From positions 567,409 through 631,408 of the forward strand of contig JAHBUY010000003.1 in the NCBI GenBank assembly GCA_019637795.1: a stretch of 64,000 bases of DNA, in the 5' to 3' direction. A model generated the notes under the pieces. It was not told the DNA's origin. It saw only the letters and a program-made list of their open reading frames with translations, and searched no databases. Source of the DNA: a bacterium (GTDB lineage Bacteria > Desulfobacterota > Binatia > HRBIN30 > CADEER01). Of the stretch, positions 1 through 8,424 are shown one piece after another (the first letter of the stretch is position 1; the number at the start of each line of letters is the position of its first letter). The translations under genes were made by a program, and so were the position numbers.

Positions 1-486
1 GGTGCGCGGACGGATGATGGTGACGTCGAGCCCGTCGCGCACCGCCGCCGCCACCGCGTGCTCCGCCTCCAGCTTGGCCCGCCCGTAGGCCTCGAGCGGC
101 CGCGGCGCCACCCCGAGATCGACGGGATTGCGCGCCGGGATGCCGAAGACGGCGCTCGACGAGGTGTGCACCACCTTGGCGACGCCGGCGCCGCGGGCCG
201 CGTCCAGCAGATGCCGGGTGCCGCCGACGTTCACCGCTTCGAACAGGGCGCGATCCTTGGCGAGCGGAACCTGGGCGACGTTGTGGTAGACGACATCGAT
301 TCCGGCGCAGGCGGCGCGCACCGCCGGCGCGTCGCGGATGTCGCCGAGGACCAACTCGACGTCGGCCGGGCGGTCGTCCGCATCCACCAGGTCGAACACC
401 CGCACCGCGGCGCCCGCGGCGCGCAGGCGGTCGCGCAGGGCGCAGCCGAAGTAGCCGGAGCCGCCGGTGATCAAGACGCGGGCCAT
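1..486 (-). CDS. NAD-dependent epimerase/SDR (3' part outside window)
   Basis: Translation from the ATG at 486 begins MARVLITGGSGYFG, the Rossmann TGxxGxxG motif of extended short-chain dehydrogenases/epimerases. Further on are VYHNVAQVP, HTSSSAVFG and YGRAK, giving the YxxxK catalytic pair, and IIRPRT at the window edge. 162 codons are visible and the C-terminal substrate-binding part lies outside the window. The ATG shares one base with the TGA of the upstream GMC-SDR fusion, so translation is probably coupled. It resembles 3-beta-hydroxysteroid dehydrogenase/sugar epimerase-like SDRs; the substrate cannot be told from the sequence. Confidence 0.85.
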   Translation of the reverse strand, partial: MARVLITGGSGYFGCALRDRLRAAGAAVRVFDLVDADDRPADVELVLGDIRDAPAVRAACAGIDVVYHNVAQVPLAKDRALFEAVNVGGTRHLLDAARGAGVAKVVHTSSSAVFGIPARNPVDLGVAPRPLEAYGRAKLEAEHAVAAAVRDGLDVTIIRPRT

Positions 487-3047
487 CAGAGCGCGAGCCC
501 GTTGGCCAGGCACCAGCGGATCGAGGCGCGCATGCCGTCCTCCAGTGCGACCGTCGGCGCATAGCCGAGATCGCGGCGCGCCGCGTCGATCGAGCAGGCG
601 ATGGTGTGCGACATCTCGCCGAGGACGTGCAGCGCCTGCTGGTAGCGGCCCAGCGCCTGCAGGGCGCCGTCGGCGAGGCCCGCCGCCGTGGCGACCATTG
701 CCGGCAGCCGCAACTGGCGCCGGGCGCAGGCGAGGCCGAATTCGTCCTCCAGCAGCCGCCGCACGGTGGCGACGATCTCGTTGATCGCATACGGCCGCGC
801 GTCGGCGATCCAGTACGCCCGGCCGTTCGCCGCCGGCGTCGCCGCCGCCAGCAGCAGGCCCTGGCAGATGTTGTCGACGTGGGCCATCGAGCGCTTCTGC
901 GTGCCGTCGCCGAGGATCGGAAAGCGCCCGGCGCGGATCAGGCGGAAGAACTGCGTCTGCCGCGCCGGCTGATGCGGGCCGTAGAACCAGGGTGGACGGA
1001 TGATCACCGTCTCGAGATCGCCCGTCGCCTGCGCCGCGCGCACCAGCTCCTCGAGGCGCCGCTTGGACCGGCCGTAGGCCATGTACGGAGCGTACGGCGC
1101 CCGCTCGTCGAAGACGTGCTCGGGGCCTGGATTGAAGCCGAAGGGCGAGTTCGAGGACACCGCCACCACCCGGCGCACGCCGGCGCGACGCGCCGCGTCG
1201 AGCAGATAACGGGTGCCGTCGACGTTCACGCGCTCGAGCTCCGCCACGCCGTGCGTGGGATGGACGACGCCGGCAAGGTGGAAGAGCACCGCGCCGGCGG
1301 CGTCGGCGCACAGGGCCGTCGCCGCGTTCGGATCGGCGATGTCCGCGGAGACGGTCTGCAGCCGCGGCGAGCGGTCGCGCAGCGGCTCGGGATCGAGCGC
1401 CGGGTGGACCAGGCAGCGGATCACCTGTCCCGCATCCGGCGGCGGCAGCGCGGGCACGCCGGGCAGCCCGTCCAGCAGCACCTCGACCAGGCGCGTGCCG
1501 AGCCAGCCCGGCGCGCCGGTGACGAGGATCGACGGCGGCGCCGTCGGGCGCGGCCCCACGGGGCGCCGCGACCGCCGGGCGTCGTCGAAGCGATCGACGT
1601 TGCGCAGCGCCACCGCCATCACCGTCGCCTGCGGATTCACGCCCGGCGAGTCGGGCAGCAGGCTGGCGTCGTTGACGTGGAGGTTGGCGAGACCCCACAC
1701 CTTTCCGAACGAATCGGTCGCGCACAGAGCCCGGTTCTCGCCCATCGGGCAACTGCTGAACGCGTGCATGCTCGACAGGCCCATGACCGCGGCGGGGAGC
1801 GGCTCGCGCAGGAAGGCGCGGCACTGCTCGACCGAGGCGAGCAGCGACGGCGCGCGCAGCGACGGATACACCGCCCTGGCGCCGGCGGCGAACAGGATCT
1901 CGCCCAGGCGCGCCAGGCCGGCCGAGATGTTGACGCGATCGGCGTCGGTGATCCGGTAGCGGACGACGACCCCGTCGCGCAGGCCGGGCAGCGCGCGCAC
2001 CGTGCCGCGGCTGGCGCTGCAGGTGGCGGCGTAGAACATCGCCGCCCGCTCCCAGTCGCGCAGCACCGGCGCCGTGGCCGGCCACGACTCCGCCAGGTGC
2101 ATGGCGAGAAAGCCCGGCGTGCACACCGAGCCGCCGATGGCGATCGCCGGCGCGAACTCCTTCACCTGGTAGATCGGGAGCACCGAGGCGTGGGCGCGGA
2201 TCGGCTCGTCGAACAGCGCCGCCGCCTTGATCATCGGGTGCAGGCAGAGATTGTCGCCGACGTTGCGGGTGATGCCGCTGCGCCGCAGCAGCGCCGCCGT
2301 CTGCAGCGGCCCGCAGCAGACGAACACCGTGCCGGCGTGGATCACCGCCCGTTCGCGTCCGCTCGCGCTCTGGCGTTCGACGAGCACGCCGGTGATCCGG
2401 TCCCCGTCGCGCTCGAGCCGCAGCGCCTGGCAGTCGGGGACGACCCGGGCGCCGGCGGCGCGGGCGCGCGGGAGGAAGGTGCGTTGCATCGACTGCTTGT
2501 TGCCGGGAACGAACGAGCTGACGCCGTCGTTCGGCGACTGGCAGCGCGGCACCTCGGCGTAGCGCCACTGCAGGCGCTCGATGCCGCGGCGGAACACCCG
2601 CGAGCTGGGCGGTGGCTCGGGCGCGGCCAGACAGGACACCGACAGGGCGCGCTCGAGCTGCTGGAAGTACGGATCGAGCCCCGCCGGCGAGAAGTCGGCC
2701 AATCGCGCGTCGCGCGCCCAGCGCTCGTACACCTCGTCCGGCGGCCGGTGCCAGAAGCCGCTGTTGACCTCGGTCGACCCGCCGACGCAGCGGCCCTCGA
2801 CGTGGGCGATGTTCGGCACCCCGAGCACCGGCGTCACGCCGCCGTTGCGATAGAGCCGCGCGATCGCCTCCGGCGAATTGGTGGTGAGGGAGTTGGTGTC
2901 GAGGTCTGGTCCCTCTTCCAGCACCACGACCTCGTAGCCGCGCTCGGCCAGGATCGCCGCGGTGGCGGCGCCGCCGGCGCCGGAGCCGATCACCAACACC
3001 TGGGCGCGCGCCGGAAGGGCGGCGGCGGTTGCGGTCGTCATCGCCAT
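486..3047 (-). CDS. GMC-family FAD oxidoreductase fused to an SDR epimerase/dehydrogenase
   Basis: One open frame of 853 codons joins two complete enzymes. Residues 1 to about 490 are a GMC-type flavoprotein: the FAD-binding VLVIGSGAGGAATA near the start, VEGRCVGGSTEVNSGFWHRP, and the C-terminal active-site region with MHAFSSCPMG and GVNPQATVMA (His and Asn). After a basic/Pro-rich linker, residues from about 505 form an extended SDR with ILVTGAPGWLGTRL and YGRSKRRLE (YxxxK). The fusion is continuous, with no stop or frameshift between the halves. ATG 3041 (two codons in) gives a classic ATGA overlap with the upstream small gene and is an equally good start. Likely role: sequential oxidation steps on an alcohol, sterol or terpenoid-like substrate; that is inference. 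Confidence 0.85.
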   Translation of the reverse strand: MAMTTATAAALPARAQVLVIGSGAGGAATAAILAERGYEVVVLEEGPDLDTNSLTTNSPEAIARLYRNGGVTPVLGVPNIAHVEGRCVGGSTEVNSGFWHRPPDEVYERWARDARLADFSPAGLDPYFQQLERALSVSCLAAPEPPPSSRVFRRGIERLQWRYAEVPRCQSPNDGVSSFVPGNKQSMQRTFLPRARAAGARVVPDCQALRLERDGDRITGVLVERQSASGRERAVIHAGTVFVCCGPLQTAALLRRSGITRNVGDNLCLHPMIKAAALFDEPIRAHASVLPIYQVKEFAPAIAIGGSVCTPGFLAMHLAESWPATAPVLRDWERAAMFYAATCSASRGTVRALPGLRDGVVVRYRITDADRVNISAGLARLGEILFAAGARAVYPSLRAPSLLASVEQCRAFLREPLPAAVMGLSSMHAFSSCPMGENRALCATDSFGKVWGLANLHVNDASLLPDSPGVNPQATVMAVALRNVDRFDDARRSRRPVGPRPTAPPSILVTGAPGWLGTRLVEVLLDGLPGVPALPPPDAGQVIRCLVHPALDPEPLRDRSPRLQTVSADIADPNAATALCADAAGAVLFHLAGVVHPTHGVAELERVNVDGTRYLLDAARRAGVRRVVAVSSNSPFGFNPGPEHVFDERAPYAPYMAYGRSKRRLEELVRAAQATGDLETVIIRPPWFYGPHQPARQTQFFRLIRAGRFPILGDGTQKRSMAHVDNICQGLLLAAATPAANGRAYWIADARPYAINEIVATVRRLLEDEFGLACARRQLRLPAMVATAAGLADGALQALGRYQQALHVLGEMSHTIACSIDAARRDLGYAPTVALEDGMRASIRWCLANGLAL

Positions 3048-3493
3048 GCGCCGCCGAGCGATCCCCCGCCGGCCGGCGCCGAGGCCGGCAAGCGGCCCAG
3101 CACCGCGGGATGATCGAAGTAGACCCACAGCGCGGTGCCGCGGATCAGCTTCACCAGGTCGCGCATCGGCGCCAACGGCGCGCCCGCCCACGCCGCCAGG
3201 TAGGCGGCCTGCTGCGCGGCGGAGAGCGCGGCGAAGGGTCGGGCATGGCGGAGGATCGGCAGGAGCTGAAAGCCGGCCAACGCCAGTCGCAGCGGCATCC
3301 GCAGGTACGGCGGCTGCGCCGCGACCTGGCGGCCGACGTAGGCGGCGACGTCGCGCTGCACGCCGGCGCGTACCGCGGCCTGCAGCGGCGGGAAGTCGGG
3401 GAGCACGACGGCGACGATCTGCGCGATCGTGGCGTCGGCGGAGAGCGCGGAGGTCGTCAACGACCGGTGGCGGTTCAGGCGGCCACCCGCCAC
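3038..3493 (-). CDS. Small protein upstream of GMC oxidoreductase
   Basis: A 151-codon frame lies between the aldo/keto reductase and the GMC fusion and overlaps both. The start is uncertain; GTG at 3493 falls inside the end of the reductase gene. Its sequence (PDFPPLQAAVRAGVQRDVAAYV, FDHPAVLGRLP) is mostly helical with few charged runs. Small subunits or N-terminal domains of this kind accompany some GMC dehydrogenases and long-chain alcohol oxidases, so it may be an accessory subunit. I do not recognise a named family with confidence. Confidence 0.55.
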   Translation of the reverse strand: MAGGRLNRHRSLTTSALSADATIAQIVAVVLPDFPPLQAAVRAGVQRDVAAYVGRQVAAQPPYLRMPLRLALAGFQLLPILRHARPFAALSAAQQAAYLAAWAGAPLAPMRDLVKLIRGTALWVYFDHPAVLGRLPASAPAGGGSLGGAWR

Positions 3494-4428
3494 GGCGCGC
3501 TGGCGGCGTCCAGCGTCGCCAGCTCCGCCTCGCCGAGCCGCAGCCCCAGGGCACGGGCGTTGGCTGCCGCCTGCTCGCCGGTCTTGGCGCCGGCCAACGG
3601 CACGACGCCGGGCTGGGCGAGCAACCAGGCGAGGGCGACGGCGGCGGGATCGACGGCGTGCGCGGCGGCGATGGCGGTCAGCGCCGCGAGCAGCGGCTGC
3701 GCCGCGGCGACATTGTCGGCGGCGAACCACCCCGCCTCGCCGCGCGGCCCCTCGGGGACCGTGCCCGGGGGGTATTTGCCGGTCAGCAGCCCCTGCTCGA
3801 GCGGGCTGTAGGCGAGGAGCGCGACGCCGAGCTCGCGACAGGCGTCGAGCACGCCGTCGACCTCCGGCGCCCGGTGCAGGAGCGAATAGCGCACCTGGTT
3901 GCTCGCCAACGGCACGTCGTGGCGGGCGAGCGCGGCGTGCGCCTCGCGCATCTCGCCAGCCCGGTAGTTGCTGACCCCGACGGCGGCGATGCGGCCATCG
4001 CGCACCGCCGCGGCGAGCACGTCCATTGCCGCCGCGATCGGCACCTCGCCGGAATCGGCCCAGTGCATCTGGTAGAGGTCGACGCGCGGCCGGCCGAGCC
4101 GCTTCAGGCTGCCGTCGATCCCCTTGTTGATCGCCGCCGGGCCGCCCCGCCCGGCGAGCGGCGCATACTTGGTCGCCACGACCAACGGCCGCCCGCTGCG
4201 CCGCGCCAGAGCGCCGACCAGTTGCTCGCTCTTGCCCCAGCCGTACGCCTCGGCGGTGTCGAACAGGTCGAGGCCGGCGTCGATGCTCGCGGTGAAGGCC
4301 TCGACCACGTCTCGCGGCCCGAGATCGCGCTCGTATCCCCAGTACTCGCGATCGCCCCACGCCCAGCAGCCGACGCCGAGCGGCGCGACTTCCAGCGGAC
4401 CGTGGCCGAGACGCACGCGTGGAGGCAT
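3475..4428 (-). CDS. Aldo/keto reductase
   Basis: A 317-residue protein of typical AKR length with the conserved tetrad visible: Asp and Tyr in FDTAEAYGWG, Lys in VVATKY, His in LYQMHWAD. It also has the family motifs GVSNY and AYSPLEQGLLTGKY, and NADPH-binding GAKTGEQAAANA near the C-terminus. The ATG at 4428 follows GCCTCC/GC-rich sequence with a weak ribosome site. It is the first gene of the minus-strand redox cluster and overlaps the next gene, so co-transcription is likely. Its substrate is unknown. Confidence 0.9.
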   Translation of the reverse strand: MPPRVRLGHGPLEVAPLGVGCWAWGDREYWGYERDLGPRDVVEAFTASIDAGLDLFDTAEAYGWGKSEQLVGALARRSGRPLVVATKYAPLAGRGGPAAINKGIDGSLKRLGRPRVDLYQMHWADSGEVPIAAAMDVLAAAVRDGRIAAVGVSNYRAGEMREAHAALARHDVPLASNQVRYSLLHRAPEVDGVLDACRELGVALLAYSPLEQGLLTGKYPPGTVPEGPRGEAGWFAADNVAAAQPLLAALTAIAAAHAVDPAAVALAWLLAQPGVVPLAGAKTGEQAAANARALGLRLGEAELATLDAASAPWRVAA

Positions 4429-4546
4429 GACGCGGAAACCGGGTGGTCCGCGTTGAGTGGCAGCTCGGGGGCGGTTTCGCAAGCGCGCCGCTCCCGCCGG
4501 TGCGCCGGCTTTCCTTCCCGGGATGGAGCGGGTATGCGGCCGAATC

Positions 4547-6658
4547 ATGGCGCACCCGAGGCGCGGCGGTGCGTGGCCGTGCACGCTGCACGTCGTCGGT
4601 CTCGCGGTGGCGGTGCTCGCGCTGCTCCCCGCCGGCGGCCGGGCGGCGGGCCCGGTCGACGGCGGCGATGCGGCCGTCCGCGATGGGGCGGCGATCTCGC
4701 CCGAGGTCGCGCAACTCCTGTTCGCGCGCCTGGGACCGCTGCGCGAGGCCGATGGCTGCACGCTCGCCCGGCTCGACACGACGCGCTTCCGCATCGCCAT
4801 GGGGTGGGCGACGCCCGCCGGCGGCGAGCGGCGCGCGGAGCTTGCCACGGCGAGCATGTTCGACGGCGACGCGCGCCGCGTCGGGCCGTGGGCGCTGGCG
4901 GTCTCGGACGAGCTGGCGCGCGACTGCCCGGCGACCCTGGCGGCAGTCGAGCGCATCCTCGCCGAGACGGCGCTGCCCGACCGGCCGCTGGGCGTCGATC
5001 GCCACCGCGTGGCGCAGGTGAACGACCGCCTGCTCGCCGCCAGCTACCTCCTGTTGCTGGTCGGCACGATCGTCATCCTGCTGCGCGAGCTGCGGGCGCG
5101 TCGACCGCCGCCGGCGGCGACGCTGGCGCTGCTCGCCATCTGGGCGGCGGGGCTCGCGCTGCAACTGCTGCTGTCGCCGCGCACCTTCCTGCACGAGTAC
5201 TACCACGTCGCGGAAACCATCTCGGCCTACCTGGCGGGCAGCAATCCACCGACCTACGGCAACGCCGGTCCGGCGCTCTTCCGCTCCGTCGCCGCGCTCA
5301 GCGGACGGCCGGACGACGTCGCGATGATCTTCCTCACCACGGCGGTCGTCTCCTCGCTCGCCATCCCCGCCATCGCCGTGCTCGACCTCACCATCTTCGC
5401 CAGTTGGCCGCGCGCCCTGACGGCGGCGGTGCTGCTCGGCGCGCTGCCGTTGCGCCTGCGCTACGCCGCCGCCGAGGACCTGTTCGTGATCCTGGTCACC
5501 CTGACCCTGTGGGCCGCGGCATTGGCGATGTCCTACGCCCGCAGCGGCCGCCTGCTCGACGCGCTGATGGCCGCCGTCGCCCTGTCGTTGACCGTGCAGA
5601 TGCGACCGGAGGGGCTGTTCTTCCCCGTCGCCCTCGGCGCGTTGCTGCTCCTGTGCGCGCCGGGCGCCTGGCGCCGGCTGCGCGATTGGCGGTCGCTGGC
5701 GGCGCTCGCGCTGCTCACCGCCCTGCTGATCCCGCGCCTGCTCGACCTGTCACACGCGGTCGGCGACGCCCCGGCGGCGGCGCTGCCCGACCGGCACCGC
5801 TTCCCCAGCCACCTGGTGCTGTTCGATCCCGCGGTCACCCCGCCGCTCTACCTGGCGCTGCTGGCCCTGGGAGCGCTGTGGACCGCCGTCCGTCGGCCGG
5901 CCCTGCTGCTGTGGGTGGCCGGGGTCTTCACCGGTTACACCGTCTTCGCGCTGTCGCTGTTCGACAACCCGCCCTACAACCTGCGCTCGCAGCTCCTGCC
6001 CACCTGCCTGACCGTACTCATCGCCGCCGCCGTGGCGCCGCTGTGGATGGCGTCATGGCGCGGCCGGCGCGGCGCGGCCGCGGTCGGCGCGCTGGCGCTG
6101 GTGGCGCTGGCGACGGTCGAGGTCGCCATGGCGCGGCGCTTCATCACCGCCCTGGGCGACCAGCAACTGCAGTGGGCGTTCCTCGAACGGACGGTGCCGG
6201 CGCTGCCCGAGCGCGGCCGGCTGCTGACCACGGTCGAGATCGGCGGCCGTAATCTGGACGCCTTTCCGGACCTGCTGCTGCGCCGGGCCGGCAAGCACTA
6301 CGAGCTGATCGACGTGCGGCGGGCCACGGCCGGCGACGTGCCCTGGCCGGCCAGCGACGGAGACCTGCTCTGGTACCAGGGCATGTTCTGCTACTTCGCC
6401 TTCTCCGACGAGGCCCCGCCGCAGCCCCTGAGCCCGCCCTGCCGCGCCGTGCACGAGCGCTACCACCTGCAGCCGCTGGCGGTCAGCGAGCTCGACGCGG
6501 TCGGCTACTCGGCGATGGCCTACGCGCCACCGCCCTACCGCATCGGCTTCTTCCGCCTCACATCGCGCGACGACGTCGCGCCTCCCGCCGCCCCCGCGAC
6601 GGCGCCGCACGGCCCCGACGGACCACCCGGGGATGATCGCCCAGCCCCGGCTAAGTAG
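4547..6658 (+). CDS. Polytopic membrane protein, GT-C glycosyltransferase-like, with N-terminal extracytoplasmic domain
   Basis: About 703 residues. A signal/anchor segment (LHVVGLAVAVLALLPAGG) precedes a soluble domain of about 110 residues, then a series of hydrophobic helices (ASYLLLLVGTIVILLRELRARR, LAIWAAGLALQLLLSP and more). A first-loop HEYYHVAE motif and QMRPEGLFF fit the loop acid/aromatic pattern of ArnT/PMT-like GT-C enzymes. The C-terminal soluble part contains MFCYFAF and PPCRAVHERYHLQPL. ATG 4547 is chosen because it begins just before the signal-like segment; ATG 4523 is possible. The membrane protein at 8425 shares the C-terminal pattern. The N-terminal soluble domain resembles the protein at 11682-12254. 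Confidence 0.65.
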   Translation: MAHPRRGGAWPCTLHVVGLAVAVLALLPAGGRAAGPVDGGDAAVRDGAAISPEVAQLLFARLGPLREADGCTLARLDTTRFRIAMGWATPAGGERRAELATASMFDGDARRVGPWALAVSDELARDCPATLAAVERILAETALPDRPLGVDRHRVAQVNDRLLAASYLLLLVGTIVILLRELRARRPPPAATLALLAIWAAGLALQLLLSPRTFLHEYYHVAETISAYLAGSNPPTYGNAGPALFRSVAALSGRPDDVAMIFLTTAVVSSLAIPAIAVLDLTIFASWPRALTAAVLLGALPLRLRYAAAEDLFVILVTLTLWAAALAMSYARSGRLLDALMAAVALSLTVQMRPEGLFFPVALGALLLLCAPGAWRRLRDWRSLAALALLTALLIPRLLDLSHAVGDAPAAALPDRHRFPSHLVLFDPAVTPPLYLALLALGALWTAVRRPALLLWVAGVFTGYTVFALSLFDNPPYNLRSQLLPTCLTVLIAAAVAPLWMASWRGRRGAAAVGALALVALATVEVAMARRFITALGDQQLQWAFLERTVPALPERGRLLTTVEIGGRNLDAFPDLLLRRAGKHYELIDVRRATAGDVPWPASDGDLLWYQGMFCYFAFSDEAPPQPLSPPCRAVHERYHLQPLAVSELDAVGYSAMAYAPPPYRIGFFRLTSRDDVAPPAAPATAPHGPDGPPGDDRPAPAK

Positions 6659-6710
6659 TGCTATTTTCTTGCGATACGGAACCCCGCTGGTCTACGATCC
6701 CGGATGCGCA

Positions 6711-8414
6711 ATGGGGGTGCACATCAGCGAAGAGGATCGCCGCGCCGCGGCGGTCGTGACGACGTCGGGCACGGGGCACCGCTTCGAGATCCAGCTCGGC
6801 CATCTGTGCAACAACCGCTGCGTCTTCTGCTCCAGCGGCCAGCTCACGCAGATGAAACTGGCCCGGCCGGTGCCGTTCGAGCCGATCGCCCAGGCGCTCG
6901 AGGAGGCCCGCGCCAGCGGCGCCAACCACCTCACCTTCCTCGGCGGCGAGCCGACGATCCACAAGCGCTTCCTGGACGCCGTCGCCAAGGCGGTGGCGCT
7001 CGGCTTCGAGCACATCGTCATCTTCACCAACGGCGTCATGTTCCCCCATCCCGGATTCATCGATTCGGTGACCGCGCTGGGGAAGTTCGAGTGGCGCATC
7101 TCGATCCAGGGCGCCACCGAGGAGGCGCACGTCGCCACCACCGGCCGCCCCGACTCGTTCCAGCGCATCGTGCACGGCCTCGGCGAGCTGCAGCGGCGGG
7201 GGCAGTTGGTGACGACGAACATGTGCGTCAACGAGCGCAGCTACCGCTCGCTGCCGCACTACCCGGAGCTGCTCACGCACTACGGCGTGCGCCAGCTCCA
7301 CGTCGACATCGTCCGCCCCGAGAGCACCGGCGAGCGCGACGAGGCCTATCTGCGCGACATCATGCCGCGCTATTCCGACATGGCGCCGTTCTACGCCGCG
7401 ATGCTCGCCGGCTTCGAGCGCCGCGACCCGGACTTCGACGTCAACGTCGGCAACCTGCCGTACTGCATCCTTCCCGACTGGGCGTCGCGCATTCATCACG
7501 GCGGGCAGCAGACGGTCACCAAGTCCTCCGACGCCACCGGGCTCGAGGACGCGATGAACAAGTACGACTGGCAGGCCTCGCTGCGGACCCATCTGCCCGG
7601 CTGTGCGTCCTGCGTGTTCCGCTCGCGCTGCACGGGCATTTTCCGCGTCTATCTCGAGCTGCACGGCGGCGACGAGTTCCAGCCGATCAGCCGCGAGCAG
7701 TTGCTGGCGATCGATCCCGAGCAGCGCGGCTTCGTCATCCTCGTCGAGCCGCTCCTCGTGCCGCTGCGCCAGGCGTTCGCAGCCGGAGCCATGCCGGCGG
7801 GGTGGCGTCTCGAGCGCGAGGCCACCGAAGACCGGCGCCGCCGCATCGAGGTCACCGTCGCCCATCCGGCGTCGGGCGGTCAGATGCGCGTCACCTTCGT
7901 CGCCCCGGGCCGCGGCCAACGGCCGGTGCTGACGAGCGCCGCTTATGACGTCGCCGCCGACGCCGATCTCGCCGTCCCGGAGGAGGCGATCGCCGCCCTC
8001 CTCGACTGGCTGCGGACCCGGCTGACGAGCGCGGGCGTGGAGGTGACCCGCGCCGACGACGCGGTCGCGCGCGCCCGCCGCAACGCCCTGCTGGCGCACG
8101 GGCGGCAGCGCATCGCCCGCCTGACGAGCCTCCTGCAACACGGGTTCGCCGCCCCCGGCTGGCGGTTGGACCCCCTGCGCTGGCCGCACGACACCACCGC
8201 CGAGCTCATCGCGCGCGGCCCCACCGGCTCGAGCATCACCGTGCGCTTCAGCCTCGGCGTGCGCGGGACCCGCTCGCAGGTCGGCATCGACTTCGGGGTG
8301 AACGAACCCGCCGCCGATGGGCGCGCCCGACCGGTGGTCGATCAGCTCGTCGCCCTGCTGCGCCGCACCCCGGCCGCCGACCGCCCGGCGGCAGGCGCTG
8401 CCGCCCTGTCCTGA
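6711..8414 (+). CDS. Radical SAM protein with duplicated C-terminal domain
   Basis: About 567 residues. The radical SAM motif CNNRCVFC (C33, C37, C40) is followed by FLGGEPTIH, which contacts SAM. An auxiliary-cluster-like motif GCASCVFRSRCTGIFRVY lies near residues 295-310. From about residue 335, two successive segments of about 100 residues look homologous: each has PAGWRL or APGWRL, then a beta-rich stretch (IEVTVAHP / SITVRFSL), then a helix ending in LLDWLRTRL or LVALLRR. The family probably modifies a peptide or small metabolite; the substrate is not evident. It lies between two GT-C-like membrane protein genes on the same strand, 52 bases after the first and 10 before the second, suggesting one operon. 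Confidence 0.8.
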   Translation: MGVHISEEDRRAAAVVTTSGTGHRFEIQLGHLCNNRCVFCSSGQLTQMKLARPVPFEPIAQALEEARASGANHLTFLGGEPTIHKRFLDAVAKAVALGFEHIVIFTNGVMFPHPGFIDSVTALGKFEWRISIQGATEEAHVATTGRPDSFQRIVHGLGELQRRGQLVTTNMCVNERSYRSLPHYPELLTHYGVRQLHVDIVRPESTGERDEAYLRDIMPRYSDMAPFYAAMLAGFERRDPDFDVNVGNLPYCILPDWASRIHHGGQQTVTKSSDATGLEDAMNKYDWQASLRTHLPGCASCVFRSRCTGIFRVYLELHGGDEFQPISREQLLAIDPEQRGFVILVEPLLVPLRQAFAAGAMPAGWRLEREATEDRRRRIEVTVAHPASGGQMRVTFVAPGRGQRPVLTSAAYDVAADADLAVPEEAIAALLDWLRTRLTSAGVEVTRADDAVARARRNALLAHGRQRIARLTSLLQHGFAAPGWRLDPLRWPHDTTAELIARGPTGSSITVRFSLGVRGTRSQVGIDFGVNEPAADGRARPVVDQLVALLRRTPAADRPAAGAAALS

Positions 8415-8424
8415 CACCGACCGC

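Noticed and set aside
3048..3554. Extending the GMC-SDR fusion upstream to 3554
   Set aside because: The upstream frame runs through two overlapping genes and has basic low-complexity sequence; the FAD-binding motif starts soon after 3047.
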